Origin: Pseudomonas sp. SST3
Lineage (GTDB): Bacteria > Pseudomonadota > Gammaproteobacteria > Pseudomonadales > Pseudomonadaceae
Assembly: GCF_003325755.1 (NCBI RefSeq)
Contig: NZ_QORI02000002.1
Location: 186,001 to 250,000 of the forward strand
Direction of reading: 5' to 3'
DNA: 64,000 nucleotides
Shown here: positions 39,085 to 48,435 of the stretch, in pieces
Layout of the letters: each line of letters opens with the position of its first letter
How positions within the stretch are numbered: the stretch's first letter is position 1
Made by a program: the position numbers and the translations under genes
Notes under the pieces: model-generated
The model's database searches: none
Told to the model about the DNA's origin: nothing
What the model saw: only the letters and a program-made list of their open reading frames with translations

Positions 39085-39474
39085 TTAGGCTTCGGCGTCG
39101 CAGGAGGCCTTGTAACCCTCTGCGTCGAGCAGCTTGTCCAGCTCCGAGACATTGCTCGGCTGAAGCCGGAAGAACCAGCTGCCATAGGGCTCGCTGTTGA
39201 CCGCTTCGGGCGCATCGGTGAGCTGCTCGTTGACGGCGACCACTTCCCCGGAAATCGGTGCGTAGATATCCGAAGCAGCTTTTACCGACTCCACCACGCC
39301 CGCCTGCTGGCCGGCGGTGAGTTGCTGGCCGACCTCTGGCAGCTCTACGTACACCACGTCGCCCAGCGCTTCCTGGGCATGATCGGAGATGCCGACGGTT
39401 ACACTGCCGTCCGCTTCGAGGCGGGCCCACTCGTGGCTGGCGGCGTAACGCAGATCGCTGGGAATGTCGCTCAT
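39085..39474 (-). CDS. gcvH: Glycine cleavage H protein
   Basis: This is the lipoyl carrier of the glycine cleavage system, shuttling the aminomethyl group between GcvP and GcvT. It is 129 aa. The lipoylation site is Lys65 in [19 protein letters not shown], with the expected upstream [20 protein letters not shown] and the C-terminal [16 protein letters not shown]. It lies 81 bp after gcvT and upstream of gcvP, which matches PA5213-5215. Confidence 0.97.
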   Translation of the reverse strand: MSDIPSDLRYAASHEWARLEADGSVTVGISDHAQEALGDVVYVELPEVGQQLTAGQQAGVVESVKAASDIYAPISGEVVAVNEQLTDAPEAVNSEPYGSWFFRLQPSNVSELDKLLDAEGYKASCDAEA

Positions 39475-39555
39475 TCGTATGTCCTCAAAAAAGCTGTCGG
39501 TTTGCGGGCACGAAGCAGACTAGGCGGCCCGCTGCAAAAAAGCAGTCGGCCAAAT

Positions 39556-40638
39556 TTACACCAGTACTTTGCCGTGACGCACGAAAGTCGGCTGCACCAC
39601 GCGTACGGGATACCACTTACCACGGATTTCCACCTCGGCACGATCACCTGCGCCGGCCGGCACACGCGCCAGCGCGATGGCTTTGCCAAGCGTAGGCGAA
39701 AAACTGCCGCTGGTAATCTCGCCTTCACCAATGCCATTGACCCGTACGGTCTGATGCGCGCGCAACACGCCGCGCTCTTCGAGCACCAGGCCTACCAGTT
39801 TCTGCAGATCGCTCTGCGCCTTCTGCTGCTCAAGCGCCGGGCGGCCGATAAAGTCGCGCTCGGCCGGTTCCCACGCCACTGTCCAGCCCATGTTGGCCTG
39901 CAGCGGTGAGATGTCCTCGCTCATATCCTGCCCGTATAGATTCAGACCGGCCTCCAGACGCAGCGTGTCACGCGCGCCCAACCCGATCGGCGATATACCG
40001 GCGCCGACCAGCTCGCTGAGAAAGTCTGGCGCCTGCGCCGCTGGCAGGATAATTTCCAAACCGTCTTCGCCGGTATAACCGGTGCGACCGATGAACCAGT
40101 CGCCCGCAGCCCGACCATGGAATGGTTTGAGCTCTTGGATCAATGCGGCCCGAGGCTGATCGACTAGTTCGGCCGTCTTGGCTCGCGCATGCGGCCCTTG
40201 GATGGCCAGCATCGCCAGCTCGGGGCGCTCGTTCACCTCGACGGCGAACCCTTCGGCCTGGGCCTGCATCCAGGCCAGATCCTTGTCGCGGGTGCTGGCA
40301 TTGACGACCAAGCGATAACCCCAGTCGGTGAGGTAGACGATCAGATCGTCGATTACGCCGCCACGCTCATTGAGCATTGCCGAGTACAACGCCTTGCCCA
40401 CCTGCCCGAGGCGATCCACATCGTTGGCCAGCAAGTGCTGAAGATAGCGCTTGGCGTCCGGGCCCGCGACGTCGACGACGGTCATGTGGGAGACGTCGAA
40501 CACTCCACAATCGCGTCGCACCTGATGGTGTTCTTCGACCTGGGAGCCGTAATGCAGCGGCATATCCCAGCCGCCGAAATCGACCATCTTGGCGCCAAGT
40601 GCGAGGTGCTGATCGTAGAGGGGAGTACGCTGACCCAT
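39556..40638 (-). CDS. gcvT: Glycine cleavage T protein (aminomethyltransferase)
   Basis: This enzyme transfers the methylene group to tetrahydrofolate and releases ammonia from the H-protein intermediate. It is 360 aa; the start at 40638 ([20 protein letters not shown]) follows GGAGAAACCC; an open frame to 40740 is rejected because a promoter lies there. Motifs are [55 protein letters not shown] and the C-terminal [20 protein letters not shown]. It is the first gene of gcvT-gcvH-gcvP. I see no glycine riboswitch in the 140-bp leader. Confidence 0.96.
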   Translation of the reverse strand: MGQRTPLYDQHLALGAKMVDFGGWDMPLHYGSQVEEHHQVRRDCGVFDVSHMTVVDVAGPDAKRYLQHLLANDVDRLGQVGKALYSAMLNERGGVIDDLIVYLTDWGYRLVVNASTRDKDLAWMQAQAEGFAVEVNERPELAMLAIQGPHARAKTAELVDQPRAALIQELKPFHGRAAGDWFIGRTGYTGEDGLEIILPAAQAPDFLSELVGAGISPIGLGARDTLRLEAGLNLYGQDMSEDISPLQANMGWTVAWEPAERDFIGRPALEQQKAQSDLQKLVGLVLEERGVLRAHQTVRVNGIGEGEITSGSFSPTLGKAIALARVPAGAGDRAEVEIRGKWYPVRVVQPTFVRHGKVLV

Positions 40639-40727
40639 GGGTTTCTCCTTCCGGGCAGGTCGCCGAAGCGGCGTGGGTGAAGCTTCTTTAGAGCCGGGCG
40701 GATGGCCCGACGATTTTGGTGGCGCGC

Positions 40728-40756
40728 ATTGTAGCCCCAAGGTTGTGACAGGTCAC
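40728..40756 (-). promoter_or_regulatory. Promoter of the gcvT-gcvH-gcvP operon with an embedded palindrome
   Basis: On the minus strand, -35 GTGACC (40751-40756), a 17-bp spacer and -10 TACAAT (40728-40733) lie about 90 bp before gcvT. The -35 is half of a perfect inverted repeat GTGAC-CT-GTCAC (plus GTGACAGGTCAC, 40745-40756), so a dimeric regulator could occlude it. The regulator is unknown. Confidence 0.6.
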
Positions 40757-40778
40757 GGCGAGCCGATGGAGCGAGCGC

Positions 40779-42395
40779 TCACCCGATCCGCCGTGCCGAG
40801 CGGCGAATCAACAGAACGACCGGCAACAACCCGACCAGCACCAGGGTCAGTGCCGGCAGCGCCGCACGCGCCCATTCGCCTTCGCTCGTCATCTCGAAGA
40901 TCCGTACCGACAAGGTGTCCCAACCGAACGGTCGCATCAGTAGCGTAGCCGGCATCTCCTTCAATACGTCAACGAATACCAGCAACGCGGCACTCAGCGT
41001 GCCGGGGAGCAACAGCGGCAAATAGACGCGGAAGAAAAGTGCCGGCCCGCCGACACCAAGACTGCGCGAAGCTTGCGGCAACGACGGCCGAATACGCGCC
41101 AGCGCGCTTTCCAGCGGACCGAACGCAACCGCCATGAAACGAATCAGGTAAGCCAGCAGCAACGCCCCGAGGCTCCCGAGCAGAATCGGCTTGCCGGCGC
41201 CTCCAAGCCACGCGGACATCGGAATGACCAGTTGCCGGTCCAGGTAACTGAACGCGAGCATGATCGACACCGCCAACACCGAACCCGGCAGCGCATAGCC
41301 GAGGTTCGATAACCCCACCGCCGCTTTTACCGGGCGTACCGGCGCCTGACGCCGGGCGAAGGCGAGCAGTAACGCCACCCCAACCGTAATGAATGCCGCC
41401 AGCCCGCCCAAATAGAGGGTGTGCAGAATCAGACCGGTATAACGCTCATTGAGGTCGAAGCGCCCACGCTGCCAGAGCCAGACCAGAAGCTGCAGCATCG
41501 GAATGACGAAGGCACAGAGAAACACCAGGCCACACCAACCGCTGGCGGCTAGGGCCTTGAAGCCGCGAAGGCGATAAAGCACAGCCGACCGCGCCCGGTC
41601 GTTCGCAGGCCTGGCGGCACCGCGCGCGCGCCGCTCGCCGTATAGCACCAGCATCACTGCCAACAACAACAGGCTGGCCAATTGAGTCGCGCTGGTGAGG
41701 CTGAAAAAGCCATACCAGGTTTTGTAAATGGCGGTAGTGAACGTATCGAAGTTGAATACCGCGACAGCACCGAAATCAGCCAACGTTTCCATCAGCGCCA
41801 AAGCCAGGCCCGCGCCGATCGCCGGCCTCGCCATGGGCAGAGCGACACTCCAGAACGCTTTCCAGGGAGAGTGCCCGAGGACTCGTGCGGCTTCCATCAG
41901 GCCCTTGCCTTGAGCAATGAACGCCGAGCGGGCGAGCAGATAAACGTAGGGATAGAACACCAGCACCAGGACGATGATCACTCCGCCGGTAGAGCGGACC
42001 CCGGGAAAGCGCACTCCGCTGCCGAACCACTCGCGGGCCAGCGTTTGCACAGGCCCGGCGAAGTCCAGCAGGCCGATGAAGACGAATGCCAGTACGTAGG
42101 CAGGAATCGCGAAGGGCAGCATAAGTGCCCAATCTAGCCAGCGCCGCCCTGGGAATTCACATAATGACGTCAGCCAGGCCAGGCTGACGCCGAGAACCGT
42201 CACTCCGACGCCAACCCCTAGCACCAGCGTCAGCGTATTGCCCAGCAAGCGCGGCATCTGGGTTTGCCAGAGGTGCGACCAGATGCTGGTGTCGATGTTG
42301 TTCCAGCTGAACAACAGAACACTCAACGGCAGTAATACCAGCGCGGCGACTGCAAAAGTGATGGGGTACCAGCGGCGCTCGACGGGGTGGGACAC
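40779..42395 (-). CDS. Iron(III) ABC transporter permease (FbpB/SfuB type)
   Basis: This is a 538-aa inner-membrane permease made of two homologous halves, each with about six helices and an EAA loop. The first half shows EAARVLGHSPWKAFWSVALP and the second QASRSLGVGGPALFFRVYLPLLLPG. This double-permease design is typical of ferric-iron importers (FbpB, SfuB). It lies downstream of the Fur-box-controlled ferric-binding gene with a terminator-like hairpin between them. The ATPase partner gene is not adjacent. The order matches PA5216-PA5217. Confidence 0.92.
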   Translation of the reverse strand: MSHPVERRWYPITFAVAALVLLPLSVLLFSWNNIDTSIWSHLWQTQMPRLLGNTLTLVLGVGVGVTVLGVSLAWLTSLCEFPGRRWLDWALMLPFAIPAYVLAFVFIGLLDFAGPVQTLAREWFGSGVRFPGVRSTGGVIIVLVLVFYPYVYLLARSAFIAQGKGLMEAARVLGHSPWKAFWSVALPMARPAIGAGLALALMETLADFGAVAVFNFDTFTTAIYKTWYGFFSLTSATQLASLLLLAVMLVLYGERRARGAARPANDRARSAVLYRLRGFKALAASGWCGLVFLCAFVIPMLQLLVWLWQRGRFDLNERYTGLILHTLYLGGLAAFITVGVALLLAFARRQAPVRPVKAAVGLSNLGYALPGSVLAVSIMLAFSYLDRQLVIPMSAWLGGAGKPILLGSLGALLLAYLIRFMAVAFGPLESALARIRPSLPQASRSLGVGGPALFFRVYLPLLLPGTLSAALLVFVDVLKEMPATLLMRPFGWDTLSVRIFEMTSEGEWARAALPALTLVLVGLLPVVLLIRRSARRIG

Positions 42396-42421
42396 GCAAG
42401 CCTCAAAAGCAAAAAAGACAA

Positions 42422-42443
42422 CGCCCCCGGGGCTTCGGGGGCG
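42422..42443 (-). terminator. Terminator between ferric-binding protein and permease genes
   Basis: CGCCCCCG (42422-42429) and CGGGGGCG (42436-42443) form a perfect GC-only 8-bp stem with a 6-nt loop. On the minus strand TTGTCTTTTTTGC follows (plus strand GCAAAAAAGACAA). It should terminate most transcripts after the binding-protein gene, with read-through to the permease. Confidence 0.85.
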
Positions 42444-42463
42444 CTGAGTATAACCGCAGCGGG

Positions 42464-42540
42464 AGGCTGGAAGCTGGAAGCCAGCTGTTTCGCCCGGACT
42501 GTCGAGCCTTCCCTTTATTCCAGCTTATCGCTTCAAGCTT
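42464..42540. repeat. Intergenic repeat with tandem AGCTGGA units, copy 1
   Basis: The stretch starts GGCTGGAAGCTGGAAGCCAG and ends CCAGCTTATCGCTTCAAGCTT. Short tandem units (GCTGGAA) with inverted partners (TTCCAGC-like, GCTTCAAGC) recur in other gaps of the window at 55009-55072 and 61230-61293. They look like one family of degenerate intergenic repeats. Confidence 0.6.
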
Positions 42541-42549
42541 AGTGACTGC

Positions 42550-43551
42550 TTATCTCCAGCCTGCACGATCCATCAGCATGATGGCTTCAGCCTGACGCTT
42601 GCCAGCCACCTCTACCGGAATGGTGTCGGCCTTGAAATCTCCCCACGCCGCAACTTCCTCCGAAGATTTCACCTCCGGATTGGCCGGAAACTCCATGTTG
42701 ACGTCGGCAAAGACGCTCTGTGCCTCGGGGGTGGTCATCCATTCCACCAGCTTCTTCGCCGCCTCAGGATGCGGTGCGTGCTTGGTCAGGCCGATGCCGG
42801 ACAGGTTGACGTGAACGCCGCGACCGTCCTGGTTCGGCCAGAACAGCTTGGCTTTCAGCTCAGGGTTCTTCGCATGCAGACGACCGAAGTAGTAGGTATT
42901 GACGATACCCACGTCGCACTGGCCAGCATCGATCGCCTGAACCAACGCCGTGTCGTCGGCAAACACATCGGTTGCCAGGTTGTTCACCCAGCCCTTGATG
43001 ATCTCTTCAGTCTTTTCGGCACCGTGGGTTTCGATCATGGTGGCGGTCAGTGACTGGTTATAAACCTTCTTGCTGGTGCGCAGGCACAGACGGCCTTCCC
43101 AGTTCTTGTCAGCCAGCGCTTCGTAAGTGGTCAGCTCGCCTTCCTTGACCCGCTCAGGCGAGTAGACGATGGTCCGAGCGCGCAGGGATAGACCCGTCCA
43201 GGCATCGGTAGAAGAGCGGTACTGGGCAGGGATATTGTCTTTCACTACCTGGGAATTGAGCGGCTGGAGAATACCCATCTGCTCGGCCTGCCAGAGGTTG
43301 CCGCCATCCACCGTCAAGAGCAGATCCGCCGGCGTGTTTTCACCTTCGGCCTTGATGCGGGCCATCAAAGGCGCTTCCTTGTCGGTAATGAACTTGACCT
43401 GGACACCGGTCTTGGCCGTATAGGCGTCGAAAACCGGCTTGATCAGCTCATCGATCCGGGAGGAGTAAACCACTACTTCATCGGCAGCTTGTACAGCACT
43501 CGACAGCGCCGCGAGCGCCAGAGCGGCGAGTAAACCTTTGCTTGCCTGCAT
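42550..43551 (-). CDS. Iron(III)-binding periplasmic protein (FbpA/HitA family)
   Basis: This is a 333-aa periplasmic ferric-ion binder feeding the permease. The signal peptide is [20 protein letters not shown] then QAADEV, and the mature start [19 protein letters not shown] is typical. The iron-ligand Tyr pair is visible in [17 protein letters not shown]. Other signatures are [17 protein letters not shown] and [20 protein letters not shown]. It corresponds to PA5217. A promoter with a Fur-like box lies directly upstream, consistent with induction in iron starvation. Confidence 0.93.
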   Translation of the reverse strand: MQASKGLLAALALAALSSAVQAADEVVVYSSRIDELIKPVFDAYTAKTGVQVKFITDKEAPLMARIKAEGENTPADLLLTVDGGNLWQAEQMGILQPLNSQVVKDNIPAQYRSSTDAWTGLSLRARTIVYSPERVKEGELTTYEALADKNWEGRLCLRTSKKVYNQSLTATMIETHGAEKTEEIIKGWVNNLATDVFADDTALVQAIDAGQCDVGIVNTYYFGRLHAKNPELKAKLFWPNQDGRGVHVNLSGIGLTKHAPHPEAAKKLVEWMTTPEAQSVFADVNMEFPANPEVKSSEEVAAWGDFKADTIPVEVAGKRQAEAIMLMDRAGWR

Positions 43552-43584
43552 GGATCAGCCTCTTATTGGTTGAGTGACGGCTGA

Positions 43585-43613
43585 ATAGTAGTGAATGTCA
43601 TTTACTTTCTCAA
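43585..43613 (-). promoter_or_regulatory. Promoter with overlapping Fur box upstream of the ferric-binding gene
   Basis: On the minus strand, -35 TTGAGA (43608-43613), a 17-bp spacer and -10 TACTAT (43585-43590) lie 34-62 bp before the start codon. The spacer holds GTAAATGACATTCACTACT (43587-43605), which matches the 19-bp Fur consensus at 12 positions by my count. Fe-Fur bound here would block RNA polymerase. The match was counted by eye. Confidence 0.7.
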
Positions 43614-43656
43614 CGCGACAAATCGCGCAGGGAGCAGGACGTTACCAATCCCAGTG

Positions 43657-44877
43657 TCAGAACCGCGCCAGATCCGGTAGATCTCCGCTCAAGCCCAAGG
43701 CCTGCCGCACAAACAATGCCTTGGCTTCAGGTAACGCCTGGATGCCTTTCAAGCCCGCGTTGCGCAACCAACGCAACGGCAGCGGGTCGGCCTGAAACAG
43801 CCGTTCGAAACCCTCCATAGCAGCCATCATGGTCAGGTTATGCGGCATCCGGCGCCGCTCGAAACGCCCCAGTACCCGTGGATCGCCGAGCTGCGCATCA
43901 CGGGCAATGGCTGAAAGCAGAACCTCTGCCAGCACCGCCGCGTCGAGCAACCCGAGATTGACCCCCTGCCCTGCCAATGGATGGATGGTGTGTGCGGCAT
44001 CGCCAATCAGTGCCAGACCAGGCTGTACATAGCGCTTGGCATGGCGCTGACGCAGAGGGATGCACAGCCGCGGGTCGACTTCCAGTACCTCCCCCAGGCG
44101 ATACTCGAAGGCTCGTCCAAGCGCGTGGCGGAACGCCTCATCATCCAGCGCCATCAATCGCTGCGCCTCCTGCTCGGCCACCGACCAGACGATAGAGCAC
44201 CAATGCGGGTCCCCTGCGCGCTGCAACGGCAGAAATGCCAGCGGGCCGTCATCCGTGAAGCGCTGCCAGGCAGTTCGCTGATTCGGTTCGGCACAACGCA
44301 CGCTGGTGACGATCGCTTGATGCAGATAATCCCATTCGCGGGTTTCGCAACCGGCCAGGCGACGAACCGCGGAATTAGCACCATCGGCCGCAACCACCAG
44401 GCCTGCGCTGAGCCGTTGTCCGTCTGCCAGGACTAGAGACCAGCCGTGCTCGTCCTGCTGGAGCTGCTCCACGCGCGCACCAGCCATCAGTTCGACCGAG
44501 CCGCCGCGCCTCAACGCATCCAACAGGGCGTCCTGTACCACACGATTCTCGACGATGTGACCGAGCACCTCGGCATGCACCGACGCCGCGGAAAAATGGA
44601 TCTGTCCGGTACCGGAGCCATCCCACACGTGCATATCCGTGTACGGACTGGCGCGGCGCTGGGTAATCCCAGACCAGGCGCCGACACGCTCGAGAATCCG
44701 CTGACTGGCTGCGGACAGCGCACTGACGCGCGGCTCGAAGGGGGCCGAGAGCGCGAGTGGTTGCACCTCCAGCGAACCGGAATCGATCAGTTTGATAGTG
44801 AGGCCTGCGTCTTGCAGCGCCAGTGCCAGGGTACTACCGACCATCCCGGCGCCAACGATGATGAGGTCCGCTTGCAT
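43657..44877 (-). CDS. UbiH/UbiI/VisC-family FAD monooxygenase (PA5221-like)
   Basis: This is a flavoprotein hydroxylase of ubiquinone biosynthesis, 406 aa. The ATG at 44877 (MQADLIIVGAGMVGSTLALA) follows AGGAGAGCAAGTA; the frame upstream of it is not conserved. The dinucleotide-binding GAGMVGS is at residues 9-15. The family motifs are VVAADGANSAVRRLAG and GDAAHTIHPLAGQGVNLGLLD. The adjacent gene is the paralog UbiH, so this one probably hydroxylates a different ring position, but which one (C5 or C6) cannot be told from sequence alone. Confidence 0.9.
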   Translation of the reverse strand: MQADLIIVGAGMVGSTLALALQDAGLTIKLIDSGSLEVQPLALSAPFEPRVSALSAASQRILERVGAWSGITQRRASPYTDMHVWDGSGTGQIHFSAASVHAEVLGHIVENRVVQDALLDALRRGGSVELMAGARVEQLQQDEHGWSLVLADGQRLSAGLVVAADGANSAVRRLAGCETREWDYLHQAIVTSVRCAEPNQRTAWQRFTDDGPLAFLPLQRAGDPHWCSIVWSVAEQEAQRLMALDDEAFRHALGRAFEYRLGEVLEVDPRLCIPLRQRHAKRYVQPGLALIGDAAHTIHPLAGQGVNLGLLDAAVLAEVLLSAIARDAQLGDPRVLGRFERRRMPHNLTMMAAMEGFERLFQADPLPLRWLRNAGLKGIQALPEAKALFVRQALGLSGDLPDLARF

Positions 44878-45021
44878 TACTTGCTCTCCTGGGCGCCGAG
44901 CTTGCGGCGTGTCTAATCGGTGGCCGTGCGATCGATGGTGCTGCACACCGCAGCCTTCGCTATCTGGTCTGGCAGATTCGCTAACAGCAGGCGGGGGTTC
45001 AATCGTCCGGATTCGCGCTAA

Positions 45022-46200
45022 TCAGCGCTCGCGTACACCCAACCCCATCGCCTGGCGTGCGAACCAGTCCTTGGCCGGCGACAGCAGATCCAGCCCCAGC
45101 AAACCGAGATTGCGACCGGCGATGGAAAGACGTGCCGAGCCACCGAACAGCTGGGTCAATTGATCGGAAAAGCCGACGGTGAGCCGCTGGTCCCAACACT
45201 GCTGCCGCTGGTAAGCCTGCAAAACACCGAGAGCACCCGGCTGCGCCGAGCTGCTCAATAACGCCGCAGCAAGCGCCTCGGTATCGCGCAACGATAGGTT
45301 GTAGCCCTGCCCGGCAATCGGATGCAAGCTGTGCGCGGCGTTACCGAGCACGACCAGGCCGGAGCGGACCTGCTCCTCGGCCTCGACCAACGCCAGCGGA
45401 TAGAGATGTCGCGCGCCGACCTGTTGAAAGCCACCCAAGCGATAGCCGAACGCCTGCTGCAGCTCACCGAGAAATTCAGCTTCGGGGAGCGCAACCAGGC
45501 GCGCCGCGTCCTGAACCGGACGCGTCCAGACCAGCGCGCAGCGGTTGTCCTGCAGAGGCAGCAACGCCATCGGGCCTTCATCGGTGAAACGTTCGAACGC
45601 CTGCCCGCCGTGAGGCTTCCCGGGCGTGACATTGGCGATCAGTGCCGATTGATCATAAGGCGTGCGCTTGATCTCGATGCCGAGCTGCTCGCGCAATGCG
45701 GATCGGCCGCCGTCGGCGAGCACCGCCAGATCGCAATCAAGCTCGACACCGCTGGTCAGGCTCAGCCGATAACCTTTTGCAAAGGGCTGCATGCGCTCGA
45801 CTTCAGCCGGACAGTGGCGAACCACAACCTGGTCATCCAGCGCCTGCCACAGGCAATGGCCGATCCAGGCGTTCTCTACCACGTATCCCAGCGCAGGGAC
45901 CCGTTGGGCCTGAGCATCGAGCCGGGTGGCGCCAACGCGGCCGCGATCAGAGACATGGATATGGGTGATCGGCTCGGCACGCTCCGCAATGCGATCCCAG
46001 ACACCCAACCGCTGGTAGATCAGCCGGGTGCCGTAAGACAGCGCGGTGGAGCGCGCATCGTAGCTCGGCTGGTACTCGTTGCCCGGCTCGAACGGCTCGA
46101 TCAGCTCGATCGTCCAGCTGCGCGCCTTGGCGCCCTTCTGCAGAGCCAGCGCCAGGCTGGCACCGACCAGTCCGCCGCCCACGATGGCCAGGGCACCCAT
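45022..46200 (-). CDS. ubiH: 2-octaprenyl-6-methoxyphenol hydroxylase
   Basis: This is an FAD monooxygenase of ubiquinone biosynthesis, 392 aa. The FAD-binding start is ALAIVGGGLVGASLALALQK, followed by LAVLADGGRSALREQLG and GNAAHSLHPIAGQGYNLSLRD. It is a clear paralog of the neighbouring gene at 43657. It lies two bases after pepP; in E. coli and P. aeruginosa ubiH is likewise next to pepP. The 144-bp gap before the second hydroxylase gene has no recognisable feature. Confidence 0.93.
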   Translation of the reverse strand: MGALAIVGGGLVGASLALALQKGAKARSWTIELIEPFEPGNEYQPSYDARSTALSYGTRLIYQRLGVWDRIAERAEPITHIHVSDRGRVGATRLDAQAQRVPALGYVVENAWIGHCLWQALDDQVVVRHCPAEVERMQPFAKGYRLSLTSGVELDCDLAVLADGGRSALREQLGIEIKRTPYDQSALIANVTPGKPHGGQAFERFTDEGPMALLPLQDNRCALVWTRPVQDAARLVALPEAEFLGELQQAFGYRLGGFQQVGARHLYPLALVEAEEQVRSGLVVLGNAAHSLHPIAGQGYNLSLRDTEALAAALLSSSAQPGALGVLQAYQRQQCWDQRLTVGFSDQLTQLFGGSARLSIAGRNLGLLGLDLLSPAKDWFARQAMGLGVRER

Positions 46201-46202
46201 GG

Positions 46203-47534
46203 CTAGGCGACCTCGGCGGCAGCCGCCATCAATGCCTCGATCTCGGCGACGGTCTTGGGCACACCGCCTGTAAGGATTTCACAGCCTGTGCGGGTCACCA
46301 CCACGTCATCTTCGATGCGTACGCCGATGCCCCGCCACTTCTTCGCCACGTCCTGGTTATCAGCCGCGACATAGATGCCCGGCTCGACAGTCATCGCCAT
46401 GCCCGGCTCGAGGACACGCCATTCGCCGCCTACCTTGTAGTCACCGACATCATGCACGTCCATGCCCAGCCAATGCCCGGCACGGTGCATGTAGAAAGGT
46501 TTATAGGCTTCCGTGGCGATCAGCTCTTCGACGTCGCCCTGGAGCAGTCCCAGCTCGACCAGGCCAGCAGTAATGACCTTGACGGTCGCCTCGTGCGCCT
46601 CGTTCCAATGCTTGCCGGGCGCAATGTGTTTGAAGGCCTCTTCATTGGCCGCCAACACCAGCTCGTAGATGGCTTTCTGCTCGGGGGAAAAGCGGCCGCT
46701 GACCGGGAACGTCCGGGTGATGTCACTCGCATAGCAGTCGATCTCACAGCCGGCGTCGATCAGTACCAGATCGCCATCTTTGAGCACGGCGTCGTTCTCA
46801 CGGTAATGCAAAATGCAGGCGTTCTTGCCGGCCGCGACGATAGAGCCGTACGCGGGCATCTTCGCCCCGCCCTTGCGGAATTCGTAGTCCAGCTCGGCTT
46901 CCAGATGATACTCGTAGAGCCCGGCACGGCTGGCCTGCATGGCGCGAACATGGGCACGGGCGGATATCTGCGCCGCATGCTTCATTACCTTCACTTCGTT
47001 GGCGGACTTGTACAGACGCAGGTCGTGCAACAGGTGGTCGAGGGCAACGAACTCGTTCGGCGGCTGCGCACCCTGGCGCGCCTTGGAGCGGATGGTATTG
47101 ATCCACTCCATCAACCGATGGTCGAACTCCTGATTGCTGCCGATGGCGTAGTAGACCCGCGAACGCCCCTCGATCAGACCGGGAAGAATGTCGTCGATAT
47201 CCCCGATAGGGAAGGCATCGTCGGCGCCGTATTCCGAAATGGCGCCGTCCTGGCCTGCCCGCAGGCCGTCCCACAGCTCGCGAGCCGGATCGCGCTCACG
47301 ACAGAACAACACGTATTCCCCGTGCTCGCGGCCCGGGATCAGCGCAATCACAGCTTCCGGTTCGGGAAAGCCTGAAAGGTACTGAAAGTCGCTGTCCTGA
47401 CGGTATATATGCTCGACGTCGCGATTGCGGATGTACATTGGAGCGGCCGGGAGAATGGCGATGCTGTTGGGTTCCATCTCCGTCATTAGCGCCTTGCGCC
47501 GACGAGCGTATTCCGACTTCGGGATGCGGGTCAT
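46203..47534 (-). CDS. pepP: Xaa-Pro aminopeptidase
   Basis: This metallo-aminopeptidase removes N-terminal residues preceding proline. It is 443 aa from ATG 47534 (MTRIPKSEYARRRKALMTEM); a longer frame overlapping ygfB is rejected. Metal ligands are in VLIDAGCEIDCYASDITRTF (two Asp), HRAGHWLGMDVHDVG (His), MAMTVEPGIYV (Glu) and GVRIEDDVVVT (Glu). The order ygfB-pepP-ubiH-visC is the classical gammaproteobacterial cluster. Confidence 0.96.
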   Translation of the reverse strand: MTRIPKSEYARRRKALMTEMEPNSIAILPAAPMYIRNRDVEHIYRQDSDFQYLSGFPEPEAVIALIPGREHGEYVLFCRERDPARELWDGLRAGQDGAISEYGADDAFPIGDIDDILPGLIEGRSRVYYAIGSNQEFDHRLMEWINTIRSKARQGAQPPNEFVALDHLLHDLRLYKSANEVKVMKHAAQISARAHVRAMQASRAGLYEYHLEAELDYEFRKGGAKMPAYGSIVAAGKNACILHYRENDAVLKDGDLVLIDAGCEIDCYASDITRTFPVSGRFSPEQKAIYELVLAANEEAFKHIAPGKHWNEAHEATVKVITAGLVELGLLQGDVEELIATEAYKPFYMHRAGHWLGMDVHDVGDYKVGGEWRVLEPGMAMTVEPGIYVAADNQDVAKKWRGIGVRIEDDVVVTRTGCEILTGGVPKTVAEIEALMAAAAEVA

Positions 47535-47547
47535 GTACAGACGGACC

Positions 47548-48102
47548 TCAATGCAGGGAGGGCTTGGGTATGGGCGGCACCGGCTTGGCGCATTCGGTAA
47601 ACAACAGCAATGGCGCGACGCGCAGGTACTCCATGACTTCCATGTAATCGCTTTCGCCATCCTCGGATTCGTCCAAGGAATCCTGAATCTGAGCGATCGC
47701 TGCCAGATCCTGCAGTACCTCCATGGCCTCGCTGCTCAGCGCGCGATCGCCGGCGATCAGGCCGAAGCCGGCCAGGAAGCTCTGACACCACTGGCCCAGA
47801 GCAAGCGCGCGCTCGGCTAGCGGCGCGTCATCGGAGGGCAGCAGCAAAACGATGGCGATATCGTCGCCGGCCAACTCACCCTTGACCATCTCTTGCAGGC
47901 CGATGAGCGCTTGGCGCACCGACTCCTCGGGCTCGGCACCGAGCAGTTCGGTGGCGTCGATCAGCCAGGGCTCGACATCGAAACCGGCACCGGCGCAGCT
48001 GCGCCCAAGTAACAGGCCGTGCAGCTCGGCGGGTGTGACGGGTTGGGCACTGCTGGCCAACAAGGTGACGAAAGCAGCGTACGGCGAGTTCTGAATGGGC
48101 AT
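47548..48102 (-). CDS. ygfB: YgfB/YecA-family (UPF0149) protein
   Basis: This is a 184-aa acidic helical protein. Family features are [16 protein letters not shown] near residue 23, [16 protein letters not shown] near 122 and [23 protein letters not shown] residues at the C-terminus. In P. aeruginosa YgfB influences AmpDh3 and beta-lactam resistance by counteracting an activator; whether that applies here is unknown. It is the first gene of the ygfB-pepP-ubiH cluster and is divergent from the zapA operon. Confidence 0.9.
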   Translation of the reverse strand: MPIQNSPYAAFVTLLASSAQPVTPAELHGLLLGRSCAGAGFDVEPWLIDATELLGAEPEESVRQALIGLQEMVKGELAGDDIAIVLLLPSDDAPLAERALALGQWCQSFLAGFGLIAGDRALSSEAMEVLQDLAAIAQIQDSLDESEDGESDYMEVMEYLRVAPLLLFTECAKPVPPIPKPSLH

Positions 48103-48225
48103 TGGCAGCTAGGCGCACGGAGGCGCTAATGTCTAGAATGAAGGCCTGTATCCTAGCATCGGCATACGAGCCAAGACCATCGAAGCCGGACTACCCAACG
48201 CTCGCGCCATTCACTCGGGAATCCC
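48103..48225. promoter_or_regulatory. Divergent region ygfB / zapA operon
   Basis: This 123-bp gap should contain both promoters. I see no strong consensus hexamers. Spacing and orientation are conserved in Pseudomonas. Confidence 0.35.
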
Positions 48226-48435
48226 ATGGAAGACGCCGACTTGCAATTGCTGACCGCCAAGCTGGAACAGCTGATTCAGCGCATCGAGCAACTCAAGGTG
48301 CAAAATCGCTTACTGCTTCATAGCGAACAGGCGTGGCGCGAGGAACGCGCTCATCTGATTGAAAAGAACGAAATGGCACGGGTGAAGGTCGAATCAATGA
48401 TTTCGCGCCTGAAAGCCCTGGAGCAGGACTCATGA
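48226..48435 (+). CDS. TIGR02449-family coiled-coil protein
   Basis: This is a 69-aa cytoplasmic coiled-coil protein (MEDADLQLLTAKLEQLIQRI, then EQLKVQNRLLLHSEQAWREE). Heptad leucines are regular. The family (PA5226-like) is always next to zapA, resembles ZapB in size and form, and may play a part in division, but no direct evidence exists that I can cite. It overlaps zapA by four bases. Confidence 0.85.
   Translation: MEDADLQLLTAKLEQLIQRIEQLKVQNRLLLHSEQAWREERAHLIEKNEMARVKVESMISRLKALEQDS

Noticed and set aside
40639..40778. Possible glycine riboswitch before gcvT
   Set aside because: The leader shows a promoter and a short palindrome but no tandem aptamer-like folds that I can recognise. 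A covariance search would be decisive.
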